Assembly (NCBI GenBank): GCA_030428915.1
Contig: JAUIDM010000002.1
Coordinates: 1 to 40,623, forward strand
Reading direction: 5' to 3'
Length of the DNA: 40,623 nt
Origin: Alphaproteobacteria bacterium
GTDB lineage: Bacteria; Pseudomonadota; Alphaproteobacteria; Rhodobacterales; Rhodobacteraceae
This document shows, in pieces, positions 8,848 to 18,693 of the stretch. Each line of letters starts with the position of its first letter. Positions within the stretch are counted from its first letter, which is position 1. The notes under the pieces are model-generated. The model searched no databases, was not told where the DNA came from, and saw nothing but the letters and a program-made list of their open reading frames with translations. The translations under genes were made by a program, and so were the position numbers.

Positions 8848-8918
8848 CTTGAGTTGAACCTATTATGTTAAAGGAGTTCAGTAACTCATTGAAGATAAAA
8901 GTAAACTCGTCCAACCCA

Positions 8919-9944
8919 TCACGGGGCCAACCGTTTCGCCCTCTCCGCTATCCGCACCACTTGCGCGCTCGCGGTCGCCGCAGCGCTCCACACAACCACA
9001 GGCGCCTGCACCGCACCTCGTCCGATCGCTTCGCCTGTCGTGAGCGCACCGATCCGTGATCTGCCCTTGACGCCGTTCGTATTGAAGATCCCTCGCATGA
9101 TCCCCGTCGAACCAGCAACCACCGCTGGTGCCGCTGCCACCATCAGGTTCCCTGAAATCCCCCGGACGATCAGGGGCGTTGCCGCGACGAATCCCTTCGC
9201 CAGGAAAACCATCACAAAAAATGGGACGAGCGACCCGATATTGGTCGCCGAGTTCGGATCATCGAGTTGGGCCAGCAGTGAATTCGCCATGCCGACGACT
9301 GTTGAGAACATGGCGGCGATGACGATGGGGTAGAAGGCGTAGCTGATCGTTGTCGAAACCCATCTGTGGAAGAAATCCTTGGTCGCATCGAAGAGCGACA
9401 AAGCGATCATGATCGGGGCGAGGCCGAGCATGAGTGTCAGCATCATCTTGGCGAAGATGAGGACGATGCCGGTCATGAAGCCAAGAAGGCTAAGGAGCAC
9501 GAGGCCGATGCCGCCGAGGATCGCGCCAGTCATCCAGTTCAGATTGCTGCCGATCGCGTTCAGGTACTGACTGAACTCCGTGATCAGATCATCGAACTCA
9601 GCCGCAAAGTATGTGGCCCCTGCCCCGCCGCCGCCAACCGAGGAGATCAGGGCCCCGGCGACATAGTCGAGCCCGCCGATGACGGCATTGGCGACCGCGT
9701 TGAAGTTGGCCCAGTTGAAGGCGAACAACCCGATCAGGGTCAGCTTGATCAGGTACCAGAAGAAGCTGGCCCCATCCATGCTGCGGAACTGGAAGGCCAT
9801 GTTGATGCAGACGCCGATCAGCGAGAGCGTGACCATCAGCAGGACGATCGTGCCGGTATTGCTTGCCACCGCCCCGAACTGGGACTCGGCGGCATCGGCA
9901 AGGAAGCCATCGGCAGTTCCGACCATCCAGCTGACGATGCTCAT
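8919..9944 (-). CDS. virB6: T4SS inner-membrane protein VirB6/TrbL family
   Basis: Multi-TM protein at the end of the virB operon; FRSMDGASFFWYLIKLTLIGLFAFNWANFNAVANAVIGGLDYVAGALI. Confidence 0.85.
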   Translation of the reverse strand: MSIVSWMVGTADGFLADAAESQFGAVASNTGTIVLLMVTLSLIGVCINMAFQFRSMDGASFFWYLIKLTLIGLFAFNWANFNAVANAVIGGLDYVAGALISSVGGGGAGATYFAAEFDDLITEFSQYLNAIGSNLNWMTGAILGGIGLVLLSLLGFMTGIVLIFAKMMLTLMLGLAPIMIALSLFDATKDFFHRWVSTTISYAFYPIVIAAMFSTVVGMANSLLAQLDDPNSATNIGSLVPFFVMVFLAKGFVAATPLIVRGISGNLMVAAAPAVVAGSTGIMRGIFNTNGVKGRSRIGALTTGEAIGRGAVQAPVVVWSAAATASAQVVRIAERAKRLAP

Positions 9945-10363
9945 TACCAGTTGCCTTGGGTTTCGCAGATGTCCTGGACGTCGCGGGCGATCTGGTTCTG
10001 TTCGTTGCGAATGGCCAGCCTCGCTTGAGTATGCTCGGCCTGCGTGCTTGTTGCGAACCGCTCCTCATACTCGGCGGAGGCTGCATCCCATGACGGGAAG
10101 CGGACATCACAGCCGCAGTCGCCAATTTCCTTGATCGCCTCCCAGGACCGCAGCTCATAGAGCCGCATCAACGTTAGCGCCTTATAGGACTCTCGCGGGT
10201 GGACTTCATCCATCCAGGTCGGTCGTGCGGGCCGGTCGTTGCAGATCCGGTACTGCTGGGGCGTGACGGTCACGGTGAGATCATTCGTGACCTGAGGCGA
10301 GGTCTGGGCCGCGAGCGGCGCGGCCAGCAGGGTGACAACTGCGGCGAGGATGGTATGGCGCAT
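9944..10363 (-). CDS. Secreted hypothetical protein in the virB operon
   Basis: Signal peptide MRHTILAAVVTLLAAPLAAQ; AAAGGA ribosome-binding site before ATG at 10363; lies between virB6 and virB11. Confidence 0.7.
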   Translation of the reverse strand: MRHTILAAVVTLLAAPLAAQTSPQVTNDLTVTVTPQQYRICNDRPARPTWMDEVHPRESYKALTLMRLYELRSWEAIKEIGDCGCDVRFPSWDAASAEYEERFATSTQAEHTQARLAIRNEQNQIARDVQDICETQGNW

Positions 10364-10380
10364 GGGGATTTCCTTTCGGT

Positions 10381-11415
10381 TCATTCGGCCGCGACCGTGG
10401 GGCGCTCGGCACCCCCGGCTGGACCCGTGTTCTGGTCTGGATGTCTCGCCTGCCCCGGCAGGAAGAACTCGGTGATGCCGCGGGCGCCGTCATGACGGCC
10501 GGCCTGAATGATCACGTCGATGGAGCCCTCGATGTAGTCCACCATATCGGCATAGGTCATCGGCACATCGGTCTTGAGCGCGGCAATGGCGAGGCGACGG
10601 ACGGCGAGTTGCGGTGTTTCGGCATGCAGCGTGGTGAGCGAGCCGCCATGGCCGGTGTTGATCGCCTCAAGGAAGGTCATGGCCTCCCGACCACGGACCT
10701 CGCCCAGCACGATCCGATCAGGCCGCATCCGCAGGGTCGAGGCCAGAAGCACATCGGCGCTGCGGGCGTCGGTATCCCGGTCGGCGATCAGCGTTACGGC
10801 ATTCGGCTGTTCGGGGCGCAGTTCGGCTGCCTCCTCAATGGTGATGATCCGCTCCTCGGGTGGGATCAGCGAGAGGATCTTGCGCGCCGCGACCGTCTTG
10901 CCGGTCGAGTTGCCCCCCGAGACGATCATGTTGAGCTTGTTCTCGACGCAGAACCGCAGGGATGCATCGATGTCGCCGGAGGCCACCACATCGCGCAGGG
11001 CGGCATTCCGTTCGCGGCGCAGGCCTTCGAGGCTGCGCTCCTTGCCATAGAGAAACCTGAGCTTGATCGCCTCCAGCGGCAGGGAGGAGAAGAACCGTAG
11101 CGAGATCGAAAACCCACCCTCGACGGCGGGTGGCTGGATCACCTGCGCCCGGATCGGACGATCCCGATAGAGGATCGAGACCGAGACGATGGGCTTCTTG
11201 GTGCTGAGCGTGGTTGAGGCGGCCGAGGCGATCTGGTTGCCGAGGTCCTTGATCTCGGTCTGGGTAAGCGAGTTGCCGAGACCTCGCATGAAATGATCGC
11301 CCTGGAATTCGCCCCAGACCTTCCCGTCGGGGTTGATGCAGATCTCGATCGTGTCGTCGCGTTGCACGTGCGCGCCCAGCCGGTCGAGCGAGGCTTCGAG
11401 ATAGCTTGCGGCCAT
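10381..11415 (-). CDS. virB11: T4SS ATPase VirB11
   Basis: Walker A IVSGGNSTGKTVAARKIL; IITIEEAAELR; RPDRIVLGEVRGREAMTFLEAINTGHGGSLTTLHAETPQLAVRRL; ATG at 11415 preferred. Confidence 0.95.
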   Translation of the reverse strand: MAASYLEASLDRLGAHVQRDDTIEICINPDGKVWGEFQGDHFMRGLGNSLTQTEIKDLGNQIASAASTTLSTKKPIVSVSILYRDRPIRAQVIQPPAVEGGFSISLRFFSSLPLEAIKLRFLYGKERSLEGLRRERNAALRDVVASGDIDASLRFCVENKLNMIVSGGNSTGKTVAARKILSLIPPEERIITIEEAAELRPEQPNAVTLIADRDTDARSADVLLASTLRMRPDRIVLGEVRGREAMTFLEAINTGHGGSLTTLHAETPQLAVRRLAIAALKTDVPMTYADMVDYIEGSIDVIIQAGRHDGARGITEFFLPGQARHPDQNTGPAGGAERPTVAAE

Positions 11416-11416
11416 G

Positions 11417-12739
11417 TCAGAAGATCTCCAGATCGCGGTCGACCATGACCGTGATCCGCGTGCCCTGATCGACATGGATCACGGGGCGGATCGCCAGATA
11501 GTCCTGCATGACGCTTTGGGTGCTGTCGCGCAGGTCCGTGCCGACGTCGCTCGCGATGTCGGCCGCGGCCTCATCATCGATCTGTCCAGCGGCCGCCGCG
11601 GGCAAGGCCCCGATCAGCGAGATCAGCGCGGCCGAACCGAAGCGCTGCGCAAAGCGGGTGTCGACAAAGCCGGTGGTGCCGGTGCGGCCGAGCTCGTCGC
11701 CACCAAAGGCGCTGATCTCGACTGTCTGGTTGTCGGGCAGGATGATGCGGTCCCAGGCCACCATGACTCGCGACTGCGCGAGCGCCACATCGGAGCGATA
11801 GCGCCCCACAAGACGTGCACCGCGCGGGATCAGGACCCGCGCGCCGTCGAAGGAATGCACATCTTCCGAGACGATGGCCCGGATTGCACCGGGCAGCGTG
11901 CTGTCCAGCGCCGTCTCGGTCACGGCCTGGATCATCGTGCCCTGCACGACGGTGTTGCCGGGGTTCAGGATCACTTCGGCCCGCGTCACTGCGGCAGGTC
12001 TGGCGCCCGCGCGCACGAAAGCTTCGTCCTCATTCAGGCGCGCGGCTTCGAGGCTGTTCTCCCGGTCGGTCCCTGCCCCCATCCCGGAAAACGCGATCAT
12101 GGGCGACGCGATGCGTTCGGCCCGGGCTTCGGCTTCCGCGATGCGGCGGCGCTCAAGTTCGGCGAGCCGCAACTCTTCCTCGTTCGGCCCGAGGTCGGTG
12201 GGGGCAGGCGGGGTCAGCCGCGCGACTTCGAGGTCCATGCGCAGCTGGTCGAGCTCGCGGTCGCGTTCGGTCAATTGCCGCTCGAGCGCGCGCTGCGCCT
12301 CGGTCGAGGCCTCCTGCAGCGCCGCGATCTGCGCCGTGAGATCGGCGATAGCCTGCTCCGCGCCGCTGTCCGATGCCTCGACAGGCCGCGCGCGCAGGTC
12401 TTCGAGTTCCGCCCGAAGCGTCGCGAGGCTTTCCATCAGCGCCAGTTCCGACGCAGAGGGGCCCGTTTCGGCGGGCGGCGGCGCAGACTCGACCACGGGC
12501 ATTGGGGCCAGGTCCCCAAAGCCCGATCCTGTGGTCTGGAACTCTTCCGGAGCTGCGGTCGGCAGTGGGGCTTCCGGCGATGGCTGTAGGGCGGCCCAGG
12601 CCAGCCCGCCCACGGCCACGATCCCGGCCACACCGAGGATTGCGGCCAGCGGGGAGGGCCGCGCGGCACCGCGCTTCTTGTCGCCTGTCGCTTCAAGGGC
12701 CGCGAGGCGGGCGGCGAGGTCTTCGGTGTCCTGGCTCAT
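11417..12739 (-). CDS. virB10: T4SS outer-membrane core complex protein VirB10/TrbI
   Basis: VVQGTMIQAVTETALDSTLPGAIRAIVSEDVHSFDGARVLIPRGARLVGRYRSDVALAQSRVMVAWDRIILPD. Confidence 0.95.
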   Translation of the reverse strand: MSQDTEDLAARLAALEATGDKKRGAARPSPLAAILGVAGIVAVGGLAWAALQPSPEAPLPTAAPEEFQTTGSGFGDLAPMPVVESAPPPAETGPSASELALMESLATLRAELEDLRARPVEASDSGAEQAIADLTAQIAALQEASTEAQRALERQLTERDRELDQLRMDLEVARLTPPAPTDLGPNEEELRLAELERRRIAEAEARAERIASPMIAFSGMGAGTDRENSLEAARLNEDEAFVRAGARPAAVTRAEVILNPGNTVVQGTMIQAVTETALDSTLPGAIRAIVSEDVHSFDGARVLIPRGARLVGRYRSDVALAQSRVMVAWDRIILPDNQTVEISAFGGDELGRTGTTGFVDTRFAQRFGSAALISLIGALPAAAAGQIDDEAAADIASDVGTDLRDSTQSVMQDYLAIRPVIHVDQGTRITVMVDRDLEIF

Positions 12740-13449
12740 GATGTGGGCCCACCCATATCCTGAACACAGACTTCGTCTTCGCCGAGGCGCAGGACCCATT
12801 GCCGGTTCACACCCGAGACGCGGATGACGCCGTCCTCGAGTGCCGTGCTGTTCACCGCCCGCTCGCCGCCATTGGCATAGCGGAAGATCGCGGGAACAGG
12901 CGCGTTCCGCGCAAAGCGGAAATACGTGAAGGTGCCGTCATCCCAGATAGCCGTCGGCGTGAACTCCTCGCTTGCGCTGACGGCGTAGTTGGCATTCGGC
13001 GCATCAGCCGCGACGGCCCGAGCCGGTTGAACGCGACTCTCGGGATAGCGGAACTGCACGACGTAATGCGGGGTCTCGCGCGCCTCGACCACGTGGAAAT
13101 AGTAGGAGCGGCGGTTCGTGTAGACCGTGATGTTGGTGGCGACACCCGAGGCCGCGGGCTTGATCGCGAAGGCCCGACCGCCGGGCACGCCGTCGAACTG
13201 GAAGCCAACCGTGTCACCCGCGATGATCGAACGGATCGTCTCGCCCTCGCCGAATTCGACTGTGGTCACCCGGGTCAGGGTGGTGACGACGCGGTAAACC
13301 TGCCCCTCGGTCCAGGTGGCGATCCGGACGCGGTTGTCATGGGGACCGGGGCGTGGCGTGGTCTCGGCAAAGGCTGCGGGCGCCATGAGCGCCAGCGCAC
13401 CGACGACGAGCAGGGCGTGAACGGGTGTGAGAACTGGAACAGAGGTCAT
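12736..13449 (-). CDS. virB9: T4SS protein VirB9/TrbG
   Basis: RPGPHDNRVRIATWTEGQVYRVVTTLTRVTTVEFGEGETIRSIIAGDTVGFQ; NYAVSASEEFTPTAIWDDGTFTYFRF. Confidence 0.95.
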   Translation of the reverse strand: MTSVPVLTPVHALLVVGALALMAPAAFAETTPRPGPHDNRVRIATWTEGQVYRVVTTLTRVTTVEFGEGETIRSIIAGDTVGFQFDGVPGGRAFAIKPAASGVATNITVYTNRRSYYFHVVEARETPHYVVQFRYPESRVQPARAVAADAPNANYAVSASEEFTPTAIWDDGTFTYFRFARNAPVPAIFRYANGGERAVNSTALEDGVIRVSGVNRQWVLRLGEDEVCVQDMGGPTS

Positions 13450-14123
13450 TCGGAACGGTCCGATCGGATGGCATATTGGGTAACGGTGAAGCCGAAGGGG
13501 TTTTGCCAGACGTCGTCGATCGAGCGGGTCCGTTCGGGCTGAAAAGCGAACATCAATGTTGCGGTGAAGGAGCCGTCCTGCACCCCTTGCGGGCTGGTCA
13601 GGCGCTTTCTGAGACGTACCTGGGCGCGGTTGTCACCGATCAGCGTGATCGAGGCGATCTCGACAGCCATCTCTGCGGCGGGACCGTAGCGAGACGGCGG
13701 ATAGCTCTCCTGCCCCGAGGTCCACATGGTGCGCATGCTGGCCTCGGCAGCCCCTGTGGATTGCGCCAACACCCGGCGGACGCGCAGATCGTTGTCGAGC
13801 TGGTTGTAGGCCTCGCGGTCGAGGATGTAGCGGTAGATCTGCGCCTCGATGATGGCGGGCCGCTCGGCAAGCGAGACCGTTTCGACCGTGGCGTTCGGCA
13901 GAGCGAGACCGGTCGCGGGGTCATAGGGCACGACGACGGGCGGAGGCGTCTCTACCATCAGGGCGACAGCAGCGGCCGCAAGGCAGCCTAAAACGCCAAA
14001 GCCTGCCCCGCCAAGGCCGATCATCCGCCAGAGCTGCTCCCGGCGCAGCGCTCCGTGGATCAGTTCCTCTTCGACCAGTTCCCGCGCACTCATCCCTGCC
14101 GTCATGTCCGGTGCCTTGCTCAT
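13446..14123 (-). CDS. virB8: T4SS protein VirB8
   Basis: Single N-terminal TM; YDPATGLALPNATVETVSLAERPAIIEAQIYRYILDREAYNQLDNDLRVRRVLAQSTGAAEASMR; operon position. Confidence 0.9.
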   Translation of the reverse strand: MSKAPDMTAGMSARELVEEELIHGALRREQLWRMIGLGGAGFGVLGCLAAAAVALMVETPPPVVVPYDPATGLALPNATVETVSLAERPAIIEAQIYRYILDREAYNQLDNDLRVRRVLAQSTGAAEASMRTMWTSGQESYPPSRYGPAAEMAVEIASITLIGDNRAQVRLRKRLTSPQGVQDGSFTATLMFAFQPERTRSIDDVWQNPFGFTVTQYAIRSDRSE

Positions 14124-14917
14124 GGCCGCAGGCTCGGCAGGGTGAAGTCCATGTAGCGGCGCTCTTCGGCGACGGTGGCCGCATCCACCACGCCGGCATT
14201 GCCCGCGCCGAGGGTCTGGATGGCTTCAAGCTCCCACATGCGGGTCATGGCGATGGCGAGTTCCGCCGTGACGCGGGTGTTGTGGTCCATCGACGCCTTC
14301 AGGTCGTCCATGTCGGGGATCATTGCGACGAGCTGTTCGACGCGTTCGAGCGACTGAGCGGCCTCTGCATGGCTGTTCTGGGCCGCCGCCGACATCACGG
14401 CGCCGGTCGTGGCGCGGGTCACAACACCTTCCGCGCCTGGATTGCCGCTGGTGGCGATCTCGCGGAGTGAATCCTCATCGAAGCCCGCACTGGCCAGCGC
14501 CTGTTCCATCTGCGTGCGCAGAGGCCCTGCATTGGGGCCGATCAGGCTCGACCAGTCGCCCGCCTGGATGCCGCGGATCAGGCCTGGGATGTCTTCGAAA
14601 TTAGCTTGCAACAGGTTGTCGAGATCGCCGCCCATGGCCAACCCAAGGATACTGCGCGGCCCGGTGAGCGAGGCATACATTTCGTTCAGCTGATCGAGCT
14701 GGCCTTGCAGCGTCTCCAGTTGTTCGAGCGCATTGTCCAGAAGATCGGTCTGGATCCCGAAATCCTGCAGCATCTGCTGAAGCTGGCGGATTTCCTGGGC
14801 GATGTTCTGCGTGTCGACCGTGGGCACGCCCTGTGCGGCGACGGGGCCCGCGAGGGCAAGGCCAAGCGCGAGGGTCGCGGCGGTAGTGGTAAGGGAAATG
14901 CGCAGTGGCCTTCTCAT
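14120..14917 (-). CDS. virB5: T4SS minor-pilin-like protein VirB5/TrbJ type
   Basis: Signal peptide then QGVPTVDTQNIAQEIRQLQQMLQDFGIQTDLLDNALEQLETLQGQLDQLNEMYASLTG; C-term EERRYMDFTLPSLRP. Confidence 0.85.
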   Translation of the reverse strand: MRRPLRISLTTTAATLALGLALAGPVAAQGVPTVDTQNIAQEIRQLQQMLQDFGIQTDLLDNALEQLETLQGQLDQLNEMYASLTGPRSILGLAMGGDLDNLLQANFEDIPGLIRGIQAGDWSSLIGPNAGPLRTQMEQALASAGFDEDSLREIATSGNPGAEGVVTRATTGAVMSAAAQNSHAEAAQSLERVEQLVAMIPDMDDLKASMDHNTRVTAELAIAMTRMWELEAIQTLGAGNAGVVDAATVAEERRYMDFTLPSLRP

Positions 14918-16080
14918 CGCAATGTCTCCTGGGTGAAATCCATATATTGCCGCTCGGCTGCCTGTGCGGCTGCCATGGCGAGTTGTTCCTCGCTCAGCGG
15001 CTGGGTGTGAGTGGCCTTGATCCGGGTGCGGATCGCGACCAGCCGGGCAAGCTCGGCGCGCGCGTAGGTGTTGAGCGCGATGGCCTCGTGCAGGTCTTCG
15101 GTCTCGCCGATGCGGGTGATGATGTCCTGCACACGCAGGGCGGCCGCGCGGACCGAGACCAGCGAATAATCCCCGTACACCCCCGCCCCATGGGCCGAGA
15201 GGCTGAAGCTCGCATTCGCCAGAAGGACCGGGTCGATGGTGCCGAGCGCATCGATGCCGCCGACGGCGGCGAGGTAGCTGTTGTACTGCTGTGGGATGAC
15301 CACGACGTAATGCTGCGTTTCGGCAAAGGGCGGCACGCCACCGTAGTTCTGCACGTTGCCGGGGCCCGCGTTATAGGCCGCAAGCGCATGGATGATGTTG
15401 CCATCGAACATGTTCAGCATCTGCGCGAGGTATCGCGCGCCGCCGGTGACCTGCAGCCAGGGGTCGTCATAATAGGCCGGGTAGATCCCTAGATCGCCCG
15501 CCGTGCCGGGCATGATCTGGGTGAGCCCAAACGCCCCCACGGGGGAGCGCGCGCCGATCTGGAAGCGGCTTTCCTGCCAGATCAGCGCCTGCAGCAGGCA
15601 GCGCCATTGCACAAGCGACAGGCCGGCACGGCTTACGCCCGGCAGACCGTGCGTGTCGCGCGCGGCGCGGATGATCAGCTCTTCGATCCCTTCCCGGGCA
15701 TCGCCGAACATCCGGGCTGCGGCCGGATTGTTGTCATCGGGCGCGTAAAGGCTGGCAGCTGCGCTTTCGACGTCACCAACCGCCCCCTGCCCCGCCTCGA
15801 GCCCGGCCACGGTTCCTGCGACATCGCCCGAGCCGAGGGACATTGCATCCATGAGCCCTTCGAGAGAGGCGAGTTGCTGTCGCTCGATCTCGGCCAGTTC
15901 CTCTTCGCGGGTCAGCCGGTCTTGCTGCAGTGCGAGATCCTGATCGGTTTGCTCGAGGATCGCTTGGCGCTCTGCGAAAAGGCGCAGATCGAAGGTCGGC
16001 ACGCCTTGGGCGACAGCTGGCCCCGCAGCGGGACCAGCCAGCGCAAGGCTGACCATCGAGAGGGGAAGCCAGCTCCGCAT
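14914..16080 (-). CDS. Lytic transglycosylase (SLT) with VirB5-like N- and C-terminal segments
   Basis: SLT core LSLVQWRCLLQALIWQESRFQIGARSPVGAFGLTQIMPGTAGDLGI...GGARYLAQMLNMFDGNIIHALAAYNAGPGNVQNYGGVPPFAETQHYV; termini QGVPTFDLRLFAERQ and ERQYMDFTQETLR. Confidence 0.88.
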   Translation of the reverse strand: MRSWLPLSMVSLALAGPAAGPAVAQGVPTFDLRLFAERQAILEQTDQDLALQQDRLTREEELAEIERQQLASLEGLMDAMSLGSGDVAGTVAGLEAGQGAVGDVESAAASLYAPDDNNPAAARMFGDAREGIEELIIRAARDTHGLPGVSRAGLSLVQWRCLLQALIWQESRFQIGARSPVGAFGLTQIMPGTAGDLGIYPAYYDDPWLQVTGGARYLAQMLNMFDGNIIHALAAYNAGPGNVQNYGGVPPFAETQHYVVVIPQQYNSYLAAVGGIDALGTIDPVLLANASFSLSAHGAGVYGDYSLVSVRAAALRVQDIITRIGETEDLHEAIALNTYARAELARLVAIRTRIKATHTQPLSEEQLAMAAAQAAERQYMDFTQETLR

Positions 16081-16084
16081 GGGC

Positions 16085-16300
16085 TTAGCCGCCAGCCCCC
16101 AGCATCACGAAATCGCACGCCGTGTCGCGGCGCGTAACCTCCGCCCCCATGGTCGAGATCGTGGCTGTCGCGGTTGCACCTGGTGCGGGCGCGTCGCGGA
16201 AGTTGAAGCAGTTCGCCTGCGCAGGGTTATGCTGCGCGCAGGCTGTCAGGGTCAGGCCGAGCCCGAGCAGCACGACGCCGCGAATGAGGATACAGGTCAT
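16085..16300 (-). CDS. Small lipoprotein, VirB7-like candidate
   Basis: Lipobox LTLTAC in MTCILIRGVVLLGLGLTLTACAQHNPAQANC; between virB4 and the SLT gene. Confidence 0.65.
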   Translation of the reverse strand: MTCILIRGVVLLGLGLTLTACAQHNPAQANCFNFRDAPAPGATATATISTMGAEVTRRDTACDFVMLGAGG

Positions 16301-18693
16301 GTCACTCTCCAGAAATCAGGGCGGTCGCGGTAATCGGGACCGACAAGGGCCTCGCCCTTCTCCATGCCGCCGAGGATGGTCACGAGGGGGCCAAGGGCGC
16401 TGAGATCGGCGTCGATCACCACCGAACCCCGGTCATCGCGCACGAGGGCCAGCCGGGAGGCGGAGCCGACGCCCAAGAGCACGTCGAGTTCCTTCTCGCT
16501 TAGGCCGAGCATTGCGTAATCCGCGGCCGAGGCGCGGATGTTGGGCAGAAGCACCTGGGTCGGCACCGCTTCCACGATGGTCTTGCCGGTCCGCGTGCGC
16601 TCGAGCTGGCTGGCATATTGGGTCATCATCACGACGACCGCGTTTTGCTTGCGCGCGGTCACCAGCCAGTTCGAAAGCCGCTCCGCGAAATACGCGTTGT
16701 CGAGCGCCTTCCATGCCTCGTCGATGACAATGATCGTGGGCTTGCGGTCCTCGATCACCCGCTCGACCCGGCGGAAAAGGTAGGACAGGACCGCCATGCG
16801 TTCCCGCTCGCTCTCGGAATCGAGGATGCCGGTCAGATCAAAGCCCGCGACATCAGCGTCGGTGCTGCCCCCGATTTGGAACGTATCGTCTGCGTTCGCC
16901 CCGAAGATCCAACCGTAGCGGCCATCGGCCGTCCATTCCTGCATCCGCTCAAACAGATCGCCATCGTCATCGGTCGAGACGAGGAGCGAGGCGAAATCCG
17001 ACCAGTTTCGCAGCCCTGCGTTCCCGGCGCTGGCGTTCTGGCGCACGACCTCCTGCAGGCGGTTGGTTTGCACCGGGGTCAGGGGTCGGTCGCGGCGTTC
17101 GAGGAGGGTCGCGAGCCAGTCGGCAAGCCAGGCTTGGCCGCGCGGGTCGATCTCGGTCTGCAGTGGGTTCAGGCCCGTGGGCCGTCCCGCCCGCACGGTC
17201 GAATAGCTACCACCAAGCGCGCGGACGGCCATTTCCATGCCAGCCCGATAGTCGAAGACGAAGAGTCGGGCACCTGCGCGCCGGGCCATGGTCATGAGGA
17301 AAGCCGCCAGCACGGATTTGCCCGAACCGGGGCGCCCCAAGATCAGCGTATGGCCACCTGTGGGCTCGCGGTCCGGCGCGCCCTGTTCGTGGAAGTTGAA
17401 GCGGAACCCGCTGCGCTCGGGCGTCGGAAAAAGCGTGATCGGCACGCCCCAGGGCACTTGCGCGGCCGTCTTGCCGAGCGGCGTGCGGTGAAAGGTGGCG
17501 AGATCGGCGAAGTTGTGGTTGGTGATCGCAGCCTTGCGGCTGCGCGCGCCAGTGTTCCCCGGATGCTGCGCCATGAAATGCGCCCGTGCGCCGAAGGCTT
17601 CCGAGATCAGATTGATCCCGGAAGTGGCAGAGATGTTGCGGATTTCGGCCGCGATATCGTCAAGCGCGGCCTGGCTCCGCGCATAGACCGCCACGGTCAT
17701 GTGGTGCTCGCCGAAGATCAGACGTTTCGATTCCAGATCGTCCTGGGCCAGTTCCAGCTCCTGCGCGAGGCTGACCGCCCCGTCATTGGCGGCTTGCATC
17801 AGCCGCAGCTGCCGCTTGATCCGTCCCGCCATGATGTTGGCGTTGATCGGCACGAAAGAATGGGTGACTACCATGTCGACGGGTAGGTTCAGCTCGTCGA
17901 GCATCAGGCTGTCGGTCTTGGCGGGGTAGTTCTTCACCGCAAAGATCGCCCCGAGCTTGTTGCCGACAGCACCATCGGACAGCGCAATTGTCTCGCCGCG
18001 GAAGGTGACCCGGGTATTGGCCACATCCTCGGCGATCACGCCGAGGCGCGATCGCGGGAAGAGCGGGTGCTCTTCGCCGGTGTTGAGCGAGCCGAGAAAG
18101 CCCAGAAGCTCGCCGCTGCCGGCGGCAAGCAGGCGAGGCTTCAGCTCGTCGAAAGACGACAGCAGAAACCCCACGACTTCGTCGAGTTTGCGCAGACGAC
18201 GGGTCGTGTCCGCTGCATGTCGCGCACGCGACGCCCCCAGACCGAAGGGCAGACGGCTGCCTGTCTCGGGGCGCTTCAGCACGGTCAGGGTCAGGGTCTT
18301 GTCGCGAAGGCCTGCCCGACCCAGATGCGCGTGCCATCGTTTGTCGACGGCGGCGGCAAAGCCCTCGCCAGGGATGGGCGGCAGGGTCACGTCGACCGCT
18401 TTCGAGACCTTGTGCAGGTAGAAGGAAAATTCCGTCCCCACCTGTGCGACGATGCCTGCGAGAAGCCCGCCGATCCGGTCGAGATGCGCATCCTCGCTTG
18501 TGGTGCTGTTCACCCCTTCCAGCCGGATGCATTGCATCAGCTCGTTGCCGCGCGTCCGGATCGTCCGGTCGGTGACAAGGCTCACATAGGGCAGCATCGA
18601 CGAGAGCCGCTTCTCGCCCTTGACCCATGCGGGCAGCGCGGTAAGCGGATCGAGACCCTCAGCCACGTCATCGGCCAGTCCATCACGGGGCAT
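16297..18693 (-). CDS. virB4: T4SS ATPase VirB4/TrbE
   Basis: Walker A LILGRPGSGKSVLAAFLMTMA; TIIVIDEAWKALDNAYFAERLSNWLVTARKQNAVVVMMTQYASQLE. Confidence 0.95.
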   Translation of the reverse strand: MPRDGLADDVAEGLDPLTALPAWVKGEKRLSSMLPYVSLVTDRTIRTRGNELMQCIRLEGVNSTTSEDAHLDRIGGLLAGIVAQVGTEFSFYLHKVSKAVDVTLPPIPGEGFAAAVDKRWHAHLGRAGLRDKTLTLTVLKRPETGSRLPFGLGASRARHAADTTRRLRKLDEVVGFLLSSFDELKPRLLAAGSGELLGFLGSLNTGEEHPLFPRSRLGVIAEDVANTRVTFRGETIALSDGAVGNKLGAIFAVKNYPAKTDSLMLDELNLPVDMVVTHSFVPINANIMAGRIKRQLRLMQAANDGAVSLAQELELAQDDLESKRLIFGEHHMTVAVYARSQAALDDIAAEIRNISATSGINLISEAFGARAHFMAQHPGNTGARSRKAAITNHNFADLATFHRTPLGKTAAQVPWGVPITLFPTPERSGFRFNFHEQGAPDREPTGGHTLILGRPGSGKSVLAAFLMTMARRAGARLFVFDYRAGMEMAVRALGGSYSTVRAGRPTGLNPLQTEIDPRGQAWLADWLATLLERRDRPLTPVQTNRLQEVVRQNASAGNAGLRNWSDFASLLVSTDDDGDLFERMQEWTADGRYGWIFGANADDTFQIGGSTDADVAGFDLTGILDSESERERMAVLSYLFRRVERVIEDRKPTIIVIDEAWKALDNAYFAERLSNWLVTARKQNAVVVMMTQYASQLERTRTGKTIVEAVPTQVLLPNIRASAADYAMLGLSEKELDVLLGVGSASRLALVRDDRGSVVIDADLSALGPLVTILGGMEKGEALVGPDYRDRPDFWRVT

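Noticed and set aside
11414-12589. 391-aa plus-strand ORF opposite virB10 (and 11874-12827)
   Set aside because: Antisense shadow of a well-supported virB10 coding frame; no recognisable domain.
16618-17886. 422-aa plus-strand ORF opposite virB4
   Set aside because: Antisense to conserved VirB4 motifs; no independent support.
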